Below are positions 49,223 to 58,841 of a stretch of DNA of 64,000 nucleotides, piece by piece. Both the position numbers and the translations under genes were made by a program. Origin of the DNA: Bacteroidota bacterium. Lineage in GTDB: Bacteria > Bacteroidota > Bacteroidia > Bacteroidales > Prolixibacteraceae. Within the stretch, counting starts at the first letter, position 1. Every line of letters starts with the position of its first letter. A model generated the notes under the pieces. It saw only the letters and a program-made list of their open reading frames with translations. It ran no database searches and was not told the origin of the DNA. The stretch spans positions 105,219 to 169,218 of the forward strand of contig JAHEYT010000024.1 in NCBI GenBank assembly GCA_023251455.1, read 5' to 3'.

Positions 49223-50680
49223 CTATTTAAAAATGTATGGTGCAATCGGTTCTTTGTTATCTGTTTTAGGAAATAGATATGTTCCCGTTTCCTGATCACC
49301 TTGCTGAAGTCGCCAATGATTCATCTGAGAGCGGAATTTCTTCATTATTTCCTCATAATGGGTATCATTAGCAAGGTTTCTGGTTTCATCAGGGTCTTTT
49401 TGCACATCGTATAATTCTTCAGCCGGACGATTGTGATAGCGCCACAATACGGAGGCTGCATGTTCGTTTTCATACGATCTGTTTACCCACGACTGCCAGT
49501 ATTGACGTCCACCGTTATGATCTTTTGCTTTGTCAATATGAGTTGTATAAAGAGTTTTCGGAGCCAGGTTCAGTATGTATTTGTACCGCGTTGTCCGAAT
49601 CATACGCAATGGACACTGGTTCATGGTGCCATCGCCCGTGTGGGATGCAAATACGACATCCCTGTGACTGTTTTTCTCACCTGACATCAGAGAAAGGAGA
49701 CTTCTTCCATCAATCTCTTCAGGCTCTTTAGGAGCAACACCTCCGGCCAGTTCAACGACAGTTGGCAGCAAATCAACCAGCGAGACCAACGCATCTGTTT
49801 CTGTTCCCCCGCTTATCTTACCCGGCCACCTGATCAGTAAGGGTACCCGGATACCATAGTCATACAAGTTCCATTTTCCGAAAGCCCATTGGGGTCCCTG
49901 ATCGCAGGTGAAAATTATTACCGTATTTTCGGCTAGCGCATACTTTTCCAAACTACTTAAAAGTTTTCCAACGTTTCCGTCCATTTTGGAAATATCGGTA
50001 TAATAACGAGCTCTTGATTTCCGGGTATCTTCCGTATCGATGTGAACTGATGGAATATCCACTTCCGAAGCCTTATATTCAGCCTTTTCAGGCCACATAA
50101 CATGTGGGCTGTGATCGTTAACAATCAGCATGAAAGGATCTTTGGACTTTGAGCTTTGAGATAGCCACTCATCAACCGGTGTCATGTTCAAATCGGTCCA
50201 AAGCACTCCCTTGTCTTCGTAACCAGGTTCAGGAACATTCGAATCGTGAATTAATTCGAAGGGATAGGCACTCATAGGCCCAACATGCAATTTTCCTGCA
50301 ATGGCAACCTTGTACCCAAGTGGCTTGAGGTAGTTAGGTAGTGTTTGTACTTCCTCTTTTATTCCGGCGTGATTGGCATGTGCCCCATTGCGAAATGGCA
50401 TCAATCCGGTATAAATGGAGGCTCTTGAAGGCGAGCAGGTAGGTGAACTTGCAAATGCTCTGGAAAACAACAGCGACTCATTTGCCAACCGTCCAATATT
50501 GGGTGTACGCACCACTTTATTGCCATACGGACTGATATCGTTAGCACCAAGATCATCAGCGACAAATAAGACTATATTAACAGGTGTTTTCTTAGTTTTT
50601 GATATTTTCTGCGCCCAGGCATTCGGTATTCCTGCCAGGATTAAGGCTGTTATTGCAATTCCTTTTTTATTCATTTTCAT
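49223..50680 (-). CDS. Sulfatase (arylsulfatase / N-sulfoglucosamine sulfohydrolase-like), exported
   Basis: A 485-residue exported sulfatase (signal peptide ending IPNAWAQ). Active-site features: VADDLGANDISPYG metal Asps; TCSPSRASIYTG with the CxPxR formylglycine motif (Cys to be converted to formylglycine); GKLHVG; and the second metal cluster around IIFTCDQGPQWAFGKW. The motif is of the cysteine type, so it needs an anaerobic sulfatase-maturing radical SAM enzyme or an FGE; neither is clearly present in the window. It removes sulfate from a glycan. It lies 288 bp after SusD, with a hairpin between. Confidence 0.92.
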   Translation of the reverse strand: MKMNKKGIAITALILAGIPNAWAQKISKTKKTPVNIVLFVADDLGANDISPYGNKVVRTPNIGRLANESLLFSRAFASSPTCSPSRASIYTGLMPFRNGAHANHAGIKEEVQTLPNYLKPLGYKVAIAGKLHVGPMSAYPFELIHDSNVPEPGYEDKGVLWTDLNMTPVDEWLSQSSKSKDPFMLIVNDHSPHVMWPEKAEYKASEVDIPSVHIDTEDTRKSRARYYTDISKMDGNVGKLLSSLEKYALAENTVIIFTCDQGPQWAFGKWNLYDYGIRVPLLIRWPGKISGGTETDALVSLVDLLPTVVELAGGVAPKEPEEIDGRSLLSLMSGEKNSHRDVVFASHTGDGTMNQCPLRMIRTTRYKYILNLAPKTLYTTHIDKAKDHNGGRQYWQSWVNRSYENEHAASVLWRYHNRPAEELYDVQKDPDETRNLANDTHYEEIMKKFRSQMNHWRLQQGDQETGTYLFPKTDNKEPIAPYIFK

Positions 50681-50790
50681 GAGAAAAGATTAAATAAGAT
50701 ATTCTTATAATTTATGTGGGCTTGATGCGGATTGTCCCATCAATAATCTAATTGATATGTGCTATAAGATACTTTCCCTTTTATTTTAAA

Positions 50791-50817
50791 TAACCCAGGG
50801 ATCAGTTCCCTGGGTTA
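50791..50817 (-). terminator. Hairpin between SusD and the sulfatase gene (partial terminator?)
   Basis: Perfect 11-bp stem TAACCCAGGGA / TCCCTGGGTTA with a 5-nt loop in the 288-bp gap. On the minus strand it is followed by only an interrupted T/A stretch. It may attenuate transcription or stabilise the susCD mRNA. Confidence 0.5.
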
Positions 50818-50968
50818 AGATGGGATTTATAAACGTTATTCTTTCTTGTGCCTTTATTTCAGGTTCACTATCTTCACTTGTATTCTCTTTCGGAGCAAAT
50901 GCAAAACAGAAATAACAACATCGACTTATGGTTCGGACTCACCGTGTACTGATAATAAAACTAACACA

Positions 50969-52447
50969 TTAATAACCATCGTTTTGTACCAATTCTGAAT
51001 CAGAGTCCATTGCCTGCTGAGGAATCGGATATCGCACATGAGTTGCTTTCGCATTTGTAATCCCTCTTGCCTGCGCATAGCTTATAAATTTACCAGATCT
51101 AATCAAATCCTGTCTTCTTAAACCTTCACAATAAAATTCCCATCCTCTCTCGTTTATAATGTGATCACGTAAAGCATCTTTCCCCGCAAAGTCTGCCAAT
51201 TGGATGCCAGCAAGTCCCGCACGTAACCGGATTTGGTTAATTAAAGATATACTTTCTGGATTTGGGCCACTAATCTCATTTAAGGCTTCTGCACGTGAAA
51301 GCAATATATCAGCATATCTGATAACTGGGATATCATTACCGCCACCGCCATCAATAGCTGCCGGATCTGGCCAATATTTTAAAGGACGAGTATTATTCGT
51401 ATTATTCAGTAACGAGATAGTTTTGCCTTGTGTATTAATGTATGAGGTAAGAATGGTTGATTTTCGTTTATCATCCGCAGCAAATGAATTATAGAAGGCA
51501 TCCCTCAGTGAATATTGTGCAGCATAATTGCGCCAATTATTGAGATAAACAAGTCCACTGACAACATCTTTCTGAAATCCTACCGGGAAAACATAGGCTT
51601 CCCAATCATTCCCTGCCCCACTGCCCGTTGAACTGGCAATACAAGGCCTAACCCAAATGTATTCTTTGTTCCTCTCATTTTCGACACGAAACATAGCAGA
51701 ATAATCTGCGCTCAACTGATAATAATTCAGGTCAATGATTTGTTTGGCCATATCCGCGCATTTTTGCCATTGCTTTGTATTCAGGAAAAACTTGCACCGA
51801 AAAGCGAGTGCAGCACCTTTATTTGCCCTACCATACTCTTCCGTACCCTGAGTTGGAAGATTTGGAGCAACTTCAAGAAGCTCAGTTTCAATAAATGACA
51901 ACAATTGCGCTTCTGTCGCTTTGGCAAGGTTCTCAGACCCATTGACTGTAGTGGTCCGTAAAGGTACAGGTCCAAAGAACATATATAAACTATAATAACT
52001 AATAGCTCTGACAAACCTTGCTTCGGATATATATTGCTTTTTATTTGTTTCGCTAATATTGGCTTTATCAATATTATCCAAAACAGAATTAGCATCTCTG
52101 ATCGCCAGATAATATGGATTCCACAACATACTAAAAATCCAGTCAAGATTTGCATCCCAGGTAAAGTTTATAAATTGCAGCATTTGTCTGTTATCAGCTC
52201 CTGCAATCTCATACATTATATCAGTGGTGCTTTCTTGCGAAAGAATAGTGCCTTTGTTTGCATTTTGATTTTGCACATGACTTTCTTGAACATATGCGGC
52301 TTTTAACACGCTTATAATTCCATCATTGGTAGTTAAAAAGTTTTCAGGCACAAGCTGAGAATAAATTGGTTCTTCAAGTATTTCTTTACATGACGAAAAG
52401 GGCAGTAAAATAATACTAAACAGGATAAAAAGTTTTAATATTTTCAT
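50969..52447 (-). CDS. SusD/RagB family outer-membrane sugar-binding lipoprotein
   Basis: A 492-residue SusD homologue. The track start is a TTG; the ATG at 52447 gives a clean lipoprotein signal (FILFSIILLPFSSC). Family blocks: LTTNDGIISVLKAAYVQES, RFVRAISYYSLYMFFGPVPL, the C-terminal IRYADILLSRAEALNEI and INERGWEFYCEGLRRQDLIRSGKF. It partners the SusC encoded 65 bp upstream. The ligand is unknown; the adjacent sulfatase points to a sulfated glycan. Confidence 0.95.
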   Translation of the reverse strand: MKILKLFILFSIILLPFSSCKEILEEPIYSQLVPENFLTTNDGIISVLKAAYVQESHVQNQNANKGTILSQESTTDIMYEIAGADNRQMLQFINFTWDANLDWIFSMLWNPYYLAIRDANSVLDNIDKANISETNKKQYISEARFVRAISYYSLYMFFGPVPLRTTTVNGSENLAKATEAQLLSFIETELLEVAPNLPTQGTEEYGRANKGAALAFRCKFFLNTKQWQKCADMAKQIIDLNYYQLSADYSAMFRVENERNKEYIWVRPCIASSTGSGAGNDWEAYVFPVGFQKDVVSGLVYLNNWRNYAAQYSLRDAFYNSFAADDKRKSTILTSYINTQGKTISLLNNTNNTRPLKYWPDPAAIDGGGGNDIPVIRYADILLSRAEALNEISGPNPESISLINQIRLRAGLAGIQLADFAGKDALRDHIINERGWEFYCEGLRRQDLIRSGKFISYAQARGITNAKATHVRYPIPQQAMDSDSELVQNDGY

Positions 52448-52512
52448 TTTAAAGAATTTTTGTTTTAAAAATGTACGCAATACAAAATAATACTATTTCA
52501 GTGGTGAGTCTG

Positions 52513-55500
52513 TTAAAAATCAATATTCACACCTAGAAGAACTGTTGTAGATAAAGGATAAGAATTAAAATCTACCCTAAAATTAGCATTCCCGTTGGGG
52601 TTGACTGCAGGATCCATACCATCATAGCCTGTAAGAGTTAAAAGGTTTTGTCCGGTCAAATAAATTCTTCCTGACTTAATAAATCCCTTAATTGCAGGAA
52701 TTGTATAGCTCAGTGTCACTGTTTGGAGCCTGATGTAGGAGGCATCCTGAACAGTATAAGAGTTAATGATTTTTTGTCCCTGACTCAATGGCGTAACAAA
52801 AGATGGATAGGTATTGGAGGGATTTTCAGGAGTCCACCTTTCCAAATATGGAACAGCAAATTTATTTCTTCTAAAATTTACAGGAAAATAAACATCTACA
52901 AGATTATTATTAAGCATTTTCACACCAGATACACCCTCAATCTGAACATCAAGGGAAAATTGTCTGTACGTAAAACTATTCCCAAGTCCAAAGCTTAGTT
53001 TTGGGAACCCATTTCCAAGGATAACGCGATCACTGGCATTTACCGTACCATCTTTATTGACATCGAGAAACTTCAAATCTCCCGGATGCACAGCATCAGT
53101 TGTTTTAGTATAATCATCAGTAGTTTGCCAAACTCCTATAACCTTATACCCATAAAATGAATATAATGCTTCGCCTGGTCTAATTATTGCCGGCTGTGTA
53201 CCTAAAACCCCAGCCGATCCGGCAAGTATTTCTGAGACCCCACCAAGGCTAAGCACCTTATTCTTTAATGTAGCCAAGTTAAATGAGGTATTCCACTTAA
53301 ATGCTTTGTTTATGTTTCTTGAGTTTATTGTAAGTTCAAACCCTGTGTTCTTAATGCTTCCAATATTAGTTAACTGGCTGGTATAGCCACTGGTAGTACT
53401 AACTGGCTTATAAAGAAGCATATCAAATGTGCGTTTAGTGAAATAATCCACACTGGCAGATAACCTGTCATTCAATATGCCGATGTCAAACCCAACATTT
53501 GTTTGTTCAGTTGTTTCCCACTTTAAATCTGGGTTTGGCAAACGTGCCGGCTCCTGAGTCGAATTTTTAGTACCATTGAATACTCCATCAGGTCCTGAAA
53601 CATATGTTACGAACGACTGATAGTCTGCAATTGACTGATTTCCGGTTCGACCCCAGCTCCCCCTAAATTTCAGGTTATTGATAACTGATACACTTTTAAA
53701 GAAATTTTCCTGATTTATTCTCCATGCACCGCCAAAAGATGGAAAATACCCAAATCGGTTATTTGCACCAAATCTGGATGATCCATCAGCTCTGAAAGAT
53801 GCCGTAAATAAGTATTTGTCCATTAGTGAATAATTCAATCGTCCTAAATATGACAGTAACCGATTTGATATTTTATTGCTGTTAACGTTATATGTACTTT
53901 GAGTGCCTGAACCAACATTATTTGAAGTCATTGCATCCGAAGGAAACCCACTTGATTCAAGAGAGTTTCTATTTGTTACAAACCTTTGGGTTGTGGACCC
54001 AGCTAATAAAGTAAAATGATGAACTCCAATATTCTTATTGTATGTAAGCGTTCCCTCTACCAGATAATTGCTTACTACTCCATTTAAAACAGAGGCGACA
54101 CCACTTGCGGCAAGACCATCAACAGTAGACCTGTCAACATAAACATCTCTTCGTTGTGTCTGAACATCTCCTCCAATATTAAGTTTTGCCACCAGTCCAG
54201 GAATTATAGAATAATCTCCATACAGAGTTCCATAGGTCCTGTAACTTGAAGCAGTAGCCCTTTTGCCATAAAGGATGGCCAAAGGACTGTCAGTAGTAAT
54301 ATATGGCGAACGCTGATATCTTCCCGTAGAAGGATCAACTATTGAAATCGTTGGATCCATGTTTAGTGCCGAATAAATTACTCCGCTGTTTTCATTGAAC
54401 CCATTCCCTTCTGCAGCAAAGTTATCCTGAGTATAACTCGAACTAAAGTTAACCCCAAAGTTAAATTTATCAGAAACCTTATTTGTCAGGTTAAATCTGG
54501 CCGCATACCTTTTCATTCCTGAAGTTTTTACAACTCCATTCTGATCAAAATAATTTAAACCAACAAAGAAATTTGATTTACTGTTACCTCCAGATAGGGA
54601 TAAATTATGATTTTGAATCTGTGCATTCGATTGAAATATCTGATCTTGCCAGTCGATACCGTTGCCTTGTATTTCGGCTACTTTCTCATTTGCTGAACCA
54701 CCACCATGAGCAATAATATCATTTAAAACACTCATATATTCCTTCGCATTCAGCAATCTCAAAGTACTGGCTACATTCTGAATTCCAAAATCGCTGGAGT
54801 AATTGATCTTGGTACCTCCGTCTTTTCCTTTTTTAGTTGTAATCATAATGACTCCATTGGCCCCTCTTGCGCCATAAATTGCCGTAGAGGACGCATCTTT
54901 TAGAATCTCAATAGATTCAATGTCTGAAGGATTAATTGAGTTTAACGGACTACGATTAGTATTTGATGTAACATAATTTTTACCAGTTCCAACCACAGGT
55001 GAAGTATTGTCGATTGGCAATCCATCAATAACATATAGAGGTTCAGATCCTGCACTAACAGAACCGGCACCCCTGATGTTGACGGAAATACCACCACCCG
55101 GCTCATTACTATTCTGAATTATGCGCACTCCTGCAGCCTTTCCAGCCATTAATTGATTTAATGAAGCAGAGCTACCCTTATTAAAATTATCTGACCGCAA
55201 AGAAGATGCTGATCCTGTAACATCACTTTTTTTCATCGTACCGTAACCAACAGCTACCACTTCTTCAATTCCAATTGTTTCATCAACTAGAATAACATTA
55301 AGTGAAGTTTTATTTCCAACTACAATTTCTTGTGCTTTCATCCCAACAAAAGAAAATTGCAAAATAGCGTTCTCTGGAATGTTGGAAATTGAATATTTCC
55401 CATCACCACCAGTAATTGTTCCGTTAGTAGTACCTTTTAAAACAACAGAAACACCAGGTAAAGTGCCTCCAGAAGAATCGGTTACTTTACCGGAAACGTT

Positions 55501-55917
55501 TTTTTGCTGCTGAGAATTGATTGACTCTTTTCCCAGATTCTTCATCTGGGTTTCCGATGGATTGATCAAAATCAGGTTATTATCCGTTATCGAATAATTG
55601 ATCCCATCTTTTTCGAACAACTGTTTCAGAATTTTTTCAACCACTTCATCGGTTACCCAGATACTTACTTTGGTGTCGAGATTCACTTTCTCGTTCTCGT
55701 AAATAAACCGGTACTCCGACTGTGCTTCTATTTGCTGAAGCACTTCTTTGATAGAGTTTCCCTGCATGTTCAACGACAACTTTTTATTCTGCGAATAAAC
55801 TGTTGCTGTGACTTGCATCGTAAGAACCACAATTAAAAAGGCAGTTAGCTTCATAACCAACAATAGCTTTTTGGGAATATGGCATACGCCTTTCCCTGAT
55901 TCATAAATTTTTTTCAT
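52513..55917 (-). CDS. SusC-type TonB-dependent receptor with N-terminal STN domain
   Basis: An 1134-residue outer-membrane transporter. The track start is a TTG; the ATG five codons in (55917) is preferred. Order: signal region (AFLIVVLTMQVTATVYSQ), STN domain (GNSIKEVLQQIEAQSEYRFIYEN), carboxypeptidase-regulatory domain (VSGKVTDSSGGTLPGVSVVLKG), plug (GYGTMKKSDVTGSASSL, VNIRGAGSV, YGARGANGVIMITTKKG) and the barrel ending in TTVLLGVNIDF. It differs from the first SusC in its barrel, consistent with a different glycan. The STN domain connects it to FecR signalling. Confidence 0.95.
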   Translation of the reverse strand: MKKIYESGKGVCHIPKKLLLVMKLTAFLIVVLTMQVTATVYSQNKKLSLNMQGNSIKEVLQQIEAQSEYRFIYENEKVNLDTKVSIWVTDEVVEKILKQLFEKDGINYSITDNNLILINPSETQMKNLGKESINSQQQKNVSGKVTDSSGGTLPGVSVVLKGTTNGTITGGDGKYSISNIPENAILQFSFVGMKAQEIVVGNKTSLNVILVDETIGIEEVVAVGYGTMKKSDVTGSASSLRSDNFNKGSSASLNQLMAGKAAGVRIIQNSNEPGGGISVNIRGAGSVSAGSEPLYVIDGLPIDNTSPVVGTGKNYVTSNTNRSPLNSINPSDIESIEILKDASSTAIYGARGANGVIMITTKKGKDGGTKINYSSDFGIQNVASTLRLLNAKEYMSVLNDIIAHGGGSANEKVAEIQGNGIDWQDQIFQSNAQIQNHNLSLSGGNSKSNFFVGLNYFDQNGVVKTSGMKRYAARFNLTNKVSDKFNFGVNFSSSYTQDNFAAEGNGFNENSGVIYSALNMDPTISIVDPSTGRYQRSPYITTDSPLAILYGKRATASSYRTYGTLYGDYSIIPGLVAKLNIGGDVQTQRRDVYVDRSTVDGLAASGVASVLNGVVSNYLVEGTLTYNKNIGVHHFTLLAGSTTQRFVTNRNSLESSGFPSDAMTSNNVGSGTQSTYNVNSNKISNRLLSYLGRLNYSLMDKYLFTASFRADGSSRFGANNRFGYFPSFGGAWRINQENFFKSVSVINNLKFRGSWGRTGNQSIADYQSFVTYVSGPDGVFNGTKNSTQEPARLPNPDLKWETTEQTNVGFDIGILNDRLSASVDYFTKRTFDMLLYKPVSTTSGYTSQLTNIGSIKNTGFELTINSRNINKAFKWNTSFNLATLKNKVLSLGGVSEILAGSAGVLGTQPAIIRPGEALYSFYGYKVIGVWQTTDDYTKTTDAVHPGDLKFLDVNKDGTVNASDRVILGNGFPKLSFGLGNSFTYRQFSLDVQIEGVSGVKMLNNNLVDVYFPVNFRRNKFAVPYLERWTPENPSNTYPSFVTPLSQGQKIINSYTVQDASYIRLQTVTLSYTIPAIKGFIKSGRIYLTGQNLLTLTGYDGMDPAVNPNGNANFRVDFNSYPLSTTVLLGVNIDF

Positions 55918-56040
55918 AAATTTGTAATGCAATTAGTTAATTACTCAAATTGAATGTTCGTAGCATTCAATTTTATTATCTAAAAAACAGACGGGAGATG
56001 CTGAAACATCTTCCGTTTTTCGTTGAAATGAATCAGGGTT

Positions 56041-57030
56041 TTATCTTCCTGAAATCACAATATCTTTTCCCTTTAATTCATATCGGATTGAACTCAACTG
56101 GCACAAGGCATTCAATACATCCAACACAGTTTGCTCTTTCAACACTCCTGTGTAATGGATCTTTTCGCCCAAGCTTTTATCGCTGAGCGTAATCTTTACA
56201 TCGTACCAACGTTCCATTTTGGTGCAAACATCCTGAAGCGACATGTTTTCCATGTACAGCTTGTTTTCCATCCAGCTTGTGATGTGCGAAATTTCTCCTT
56301 TGGTGTATTTTATTTCATTCGATTTTTTATCCAGTGTAGCAATCTGCCCAGGCATCAGTATCAGGCTGGGTGATCCGTTCTGGCGCAGTTCAACTTTTCC
56401 TTCAACCAGCGAAGTCTGAGCCAGTCGGTCTTCCGGATAAGTACTGAGGTTGAATTTGGTTCCCAGAACTCTCACTTTCAAGCCCTCAGCGGTTTCAATC
56501 ACAAACGGTTTTTTGCTTTTGGCGACTTCAAAAAATGCTTCGCCGCTAAAATCAACTTTTCGGGTTTGGCTGATTTTGTCGTAGTGGTATTCCAGATTCG
56601 ATCCGGCATTGAGTTTAACCACTGATCCATCGGGAAGAACCACTTCGGAGCGGCTTCCATAAGTAGTAGTCATTGCGATAGTAGCTTCTGAATTTGAAAA
56701 CAGATTGGTATAAAAAGTAAGGCTGAGGAAAATCAGCAGCGATGCAGCCATTCCTGATACGACCAGGGCTATATTTTTAAGCTGTCGGGTGCGGTTCTTG
56801 CGGATTTCTAGCTTCGAATCGACCTGATTCCATGCTTTTTCGGAATCGAATTTGTTTAGGGTTGAAACATCGGCTGTTGCAGTCCATATTTTTTGATATT
56901 TCCCCAAATCATTCTTATTTTCAGGATTGGCCTTTTGCCATTCATCCAGTTTTGGATCTCCTGGCGAGGACTGTTTTCCCTCCAGCAAATGATCAACCAA
57001 GTGTTCTCCAATCGGAAATTGCTCTTCCAT
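56041..57030 (-). CDS. FecR family anti-sigma factor
   Basis: A 329-residue single-pass membrane protein: cytoplasmic N-terminus, transmembrane helix at about 85-105 (IALVVSGMAASLLIFLSL), FecR domain (VLPDGSVVKLNAGSNLEY, FSGEAFFEVAKSK, LGTKFNLSTYPED) and a C-terminal DUF4974-like domain (HYTGVLKEQTVLDVLNALCQL). It is paired with the ECF sigma gene about 435 bp upstream and SusC 123 bp downstream. The wide gap to the sigma gene contains the four-arm palindrome, so the two may not be co-transcribed tightly. Confidence 0.93.
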   Translation of the reverse strand: MEEQFPIGEHLVDHLLEGKQSSPGDPKLDEWQKANPENKNDLGKYQKIWTATADVSTLNKFDSEKAWNQVDSKLEIRKNRTRQLKNIALVVSGMAASLLIFLSLTFYTNLFSNSEATIAMTTTYGSRSEVVLPDGSVVKLNAGSNLEYHYDKISQTRKVDFSGEAFFEVAKSKKPFVIETAEGLKVRVLGTKFNLSTYPEDRLAQTSLVEGKVELRQNGSPSLILMPGQIATLDKKSNEIKYTKGEISHITSWMENKLYMENMSLQDVCTKMERWYDVKITLSDKSLGEKIHYTGVLKEQTVLDVLNALCQLSSIRYELKGKDIVISGR

Positions 57031-57149
57031 TTTTCTGCTTATTTATACTGCTGACACATTAAAACAGAAAAGGTCCTATTGGGAAATGCATTTTTTTTGA
57101 AAAGAATAAATGAAGCAATCAAAATGAAATATTTTCGCGTTTTAAATTC

Positions 57150-57235
57150 ACTCACCCCAAAGACCGAAGGCTCGGTCTTTCTCCCCTCTCTACGTGTAGA
57201 GAGGGGGAACGTCCGCTCGCGGACGTGGGGTGAGT
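57150..57235. repeat. Four-arm cloverleaf palindromic element
   Basis: An 86-bp element with a closing stem and three internal perfect hairpins. Outer stem ACTCACCCC / GGGGTGAGT (57150-57158 with 57227-57235, 9 bp). Arm 1 AAAGACCGA / TCGGTCTTT (57159-57180). Arm 2 CCCCTCTCTAC / GTAGAGAGGGG (57183-57206). Arm 3 ACGTCCGC / GCGGACGT (57209-57226). Every arm is mismatch-free. It sits in the 435-bp gap between the ECF sigma and FecR genes. The rest of the gap has a short CATTTCG/CGAAATG hairpin near 57310 and no gene. The element looks like a mobile palindromic repeat (REP/MITE-like). Confidence 0.85.
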
Positions 57236-57465
57236 CGTCAAAAAAAATACGACAAAAATTGTTCTTATTAATTAGATGATTGCTTTAACCTCTTGGAGAA
57301 GATCAATTCCATTTCGTTCGAAATGAGGTTTAGACTATATTCAGCTTCATCGCGCGAACGATTTCTTAAATAGCTTTATCTTTCTACAAATATTCCGCAC
57401 CTCTGGTGCTTCTTCTTGTTTTCCGGTCTTCGGTCTTCCGACTCCAAGCCCCTTGCCCCCTGCGC

Positions 57466-58011
57466 TCAATGCTCAAACGCGTCGTGTAGTTCCAGGCAGG
57501 CTTTCAGGAATTGCAGCGATTTCCAGATTTGGTTTTTGATGGTTTTTACCGAAATACCCAGTTGGTCAGATATTTCCTGTTGTTTGAGGCCGTCGAAACG
57601 GCTTTTCATAAATACGTCGCGGCTTCGTTCGGGCAATTGACTAATACATTGATTTAGCGCCGCGCTGAATTCGATCTGTTCAATCAGGCTCTCGTCGGTT
57701 TGCCACTCCTGAACAGGCATATTTTGAATTGATCTCTGACGGCTTTTCTCCGCCCGAAGGTAGTTGAGAGCTGCATTCTTCGAAGCCTTGTATAAATATC
57801 CGGAAATGTTTTCTGTAATCTCAAGCTTTCCGCGCTGAATCCAAAGTCGGATGAAAAGCTCCTGAACCACATCTTCAGAAGCACTGTAGTTTTGAGTCAG
57901 TGTAAAAACAAAAGCACAGAGCCGACTGTAATAGCGCATAAAAAGCTGATTATAGCTCGAATAATCATCCCTTTTTATACCCGTTATTAATATCTCGTCG
58001 GTCAGTTCCAT
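57466..58011 (-). CDS. ECF RNA polymerase sigma factor (SusC/FecR-linked)
   Basis: A 181-residue ECF sigma factor. Region 2: MRYYSRLCAFVFTLTQNYSASEDVVQELFIRLWIQ and SGYLYKASKNAALNYLR. Region 4: LPERSRDVFMKSRFDGLKQQEISDQLGISVKTIKNQIWKS. It is the likely activator of the second SusC/SusD operon and partner of the FecR encoded downstream. Its C-terminus is close to other Bacteroidota PUL sigma factors. The upstream CBM9-like gene stops 65 bp before its start. Confidence 0.92.
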   Translation of the reverse strand: MELTDEILITGIKRDDYSSYNQLFMRYYSRLCAFVFTLTQNYSASEDVVQELFIRLWIQRGKLEITENISGYLYKASKNAALNYLRAEKSRQRSIQNMPVQEWQTDESLIEQIEFSAALNQCISQLPERSRDVFMKSRFDGLKQQEISDQLGISVKTIKNQIWKSLQFLKACLELHDAFEH

Positions 58012-58076
58012 TTTTCTCGATCAATTTCCGGAATGCAATAATAGGTAAATTATTCTGCCAAACTCTTTGTACTTCG

Positions 58077-58841
58077 CTACTCAAACTCCAGTCCGCCAAA
58101 AAATTCAGGATTATGGAAACTTGGGTTTTCGGTTTTTATTTTGGTCCACGACACGAAATGTGGAACGCTTAACTCATCGCCACATTTATAAAAGTTGCCG
58201 CGCATTTTCGTTCCTGAGCCCGGCTTTAAGTCGTGTTTAAAAAATACTTCCCATGGAATGGCCACGGTAATCTGCCATTCCGTTTGCTTTTTCAGCTCCG
58301 GGAAAGGTGAACTCCCGAGTGAAGAAATACGGCGGATGGAGGCAATTTGTTCTTCTGATACATGAACTGTTGGATCACCTTTCTTGCGGTAACCAAATAA
58401 AGCAGTTCCGATACAGTTCATCTCAAGGTTGTAATATACGTCGTTTCCTTCAGGGGAAAGGAAAAACTCGACACAGCTGTCAGTCCAAACCCGGCCATTG
58501 CTTTTTGTGACTTCGGCTTTTACCGATTGTTCGCTAACCTTGTATTGCAGAAATAATTCGTCGTCGTTATATGCAATTTGCACGGTAACATCCGGATGGT
58601 ACGGAAACTCTTCCCAGTTCACCACATCTAGCTTTAGCGATTCAATTTCTAAATCGAGTGTTTCGGAAATCAATTCCAGTGGAGGATTTGAAAAGCCTTC
58701 GAGTATCTGCTGAATTTTCATCTGTTTGTTTTTATTTTCTGAATTCTCAATTTGTTGATTCCCCTTTTGACACGCAATTGATTCCGGAAGCTGACTAAGC
58801 CAGGCTATCAGCAACAGTGCGCACAATACGACACATTTCAT
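58077..58841 (-). CDS. CBM9-like carbohydrate-binding protein (possible lipoprotein)
   Basis: A 254-residue protein of the carbohydrate-binding family 9-like group. The core (about 60-254) has the DxxDxxW-like strand order with YNDDELFLQYKV, GRVWTDSCVEFFLSPEG, YYNLEMNCIGTALFGY, WQITVAIPWEVFF and MRGNFYKCGDELSVPHFVSW. Two starts are possible: 58841, giving a signal-like VVLCALLLIAWL with a Cys at 24 and a polar linker but overlapping the kinase gene by 47 bp; or ATG at 58721 (214 residues, cytosolic). I list the longer form. It probably binds a sugar; no catalysis is visible. Confidence 0.65.
   Translation of the reverse strand: MKCVVLCALLLIAWLSQLPESIACQKGNQQIENSENKNKQMKIQQILEGFSNPPLELISETLDLEIESLKLDVVNWEEFPYHPDVTVQIAYNDDELFLQYKVSEQSVKAEVTKSNGRVWTDSCVEFFLSPEGNDVYYNLEMNCIGTALFGYRKKGDPTVHVSEEQIASIRRISSLGSSPFPELKKQTEWQITVAIPWEVFFKHDLKPGSGTKMRGNFYKCGDELSVPHFVSWTKIKTENPSFHNPEFFGGLEFE

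Noticed and set aside
57079-57279. 66-codon ORF across the cloverleaf element
   Set aside because: Its coding potential comes from the palindrome; the sequence has no protein-like features.
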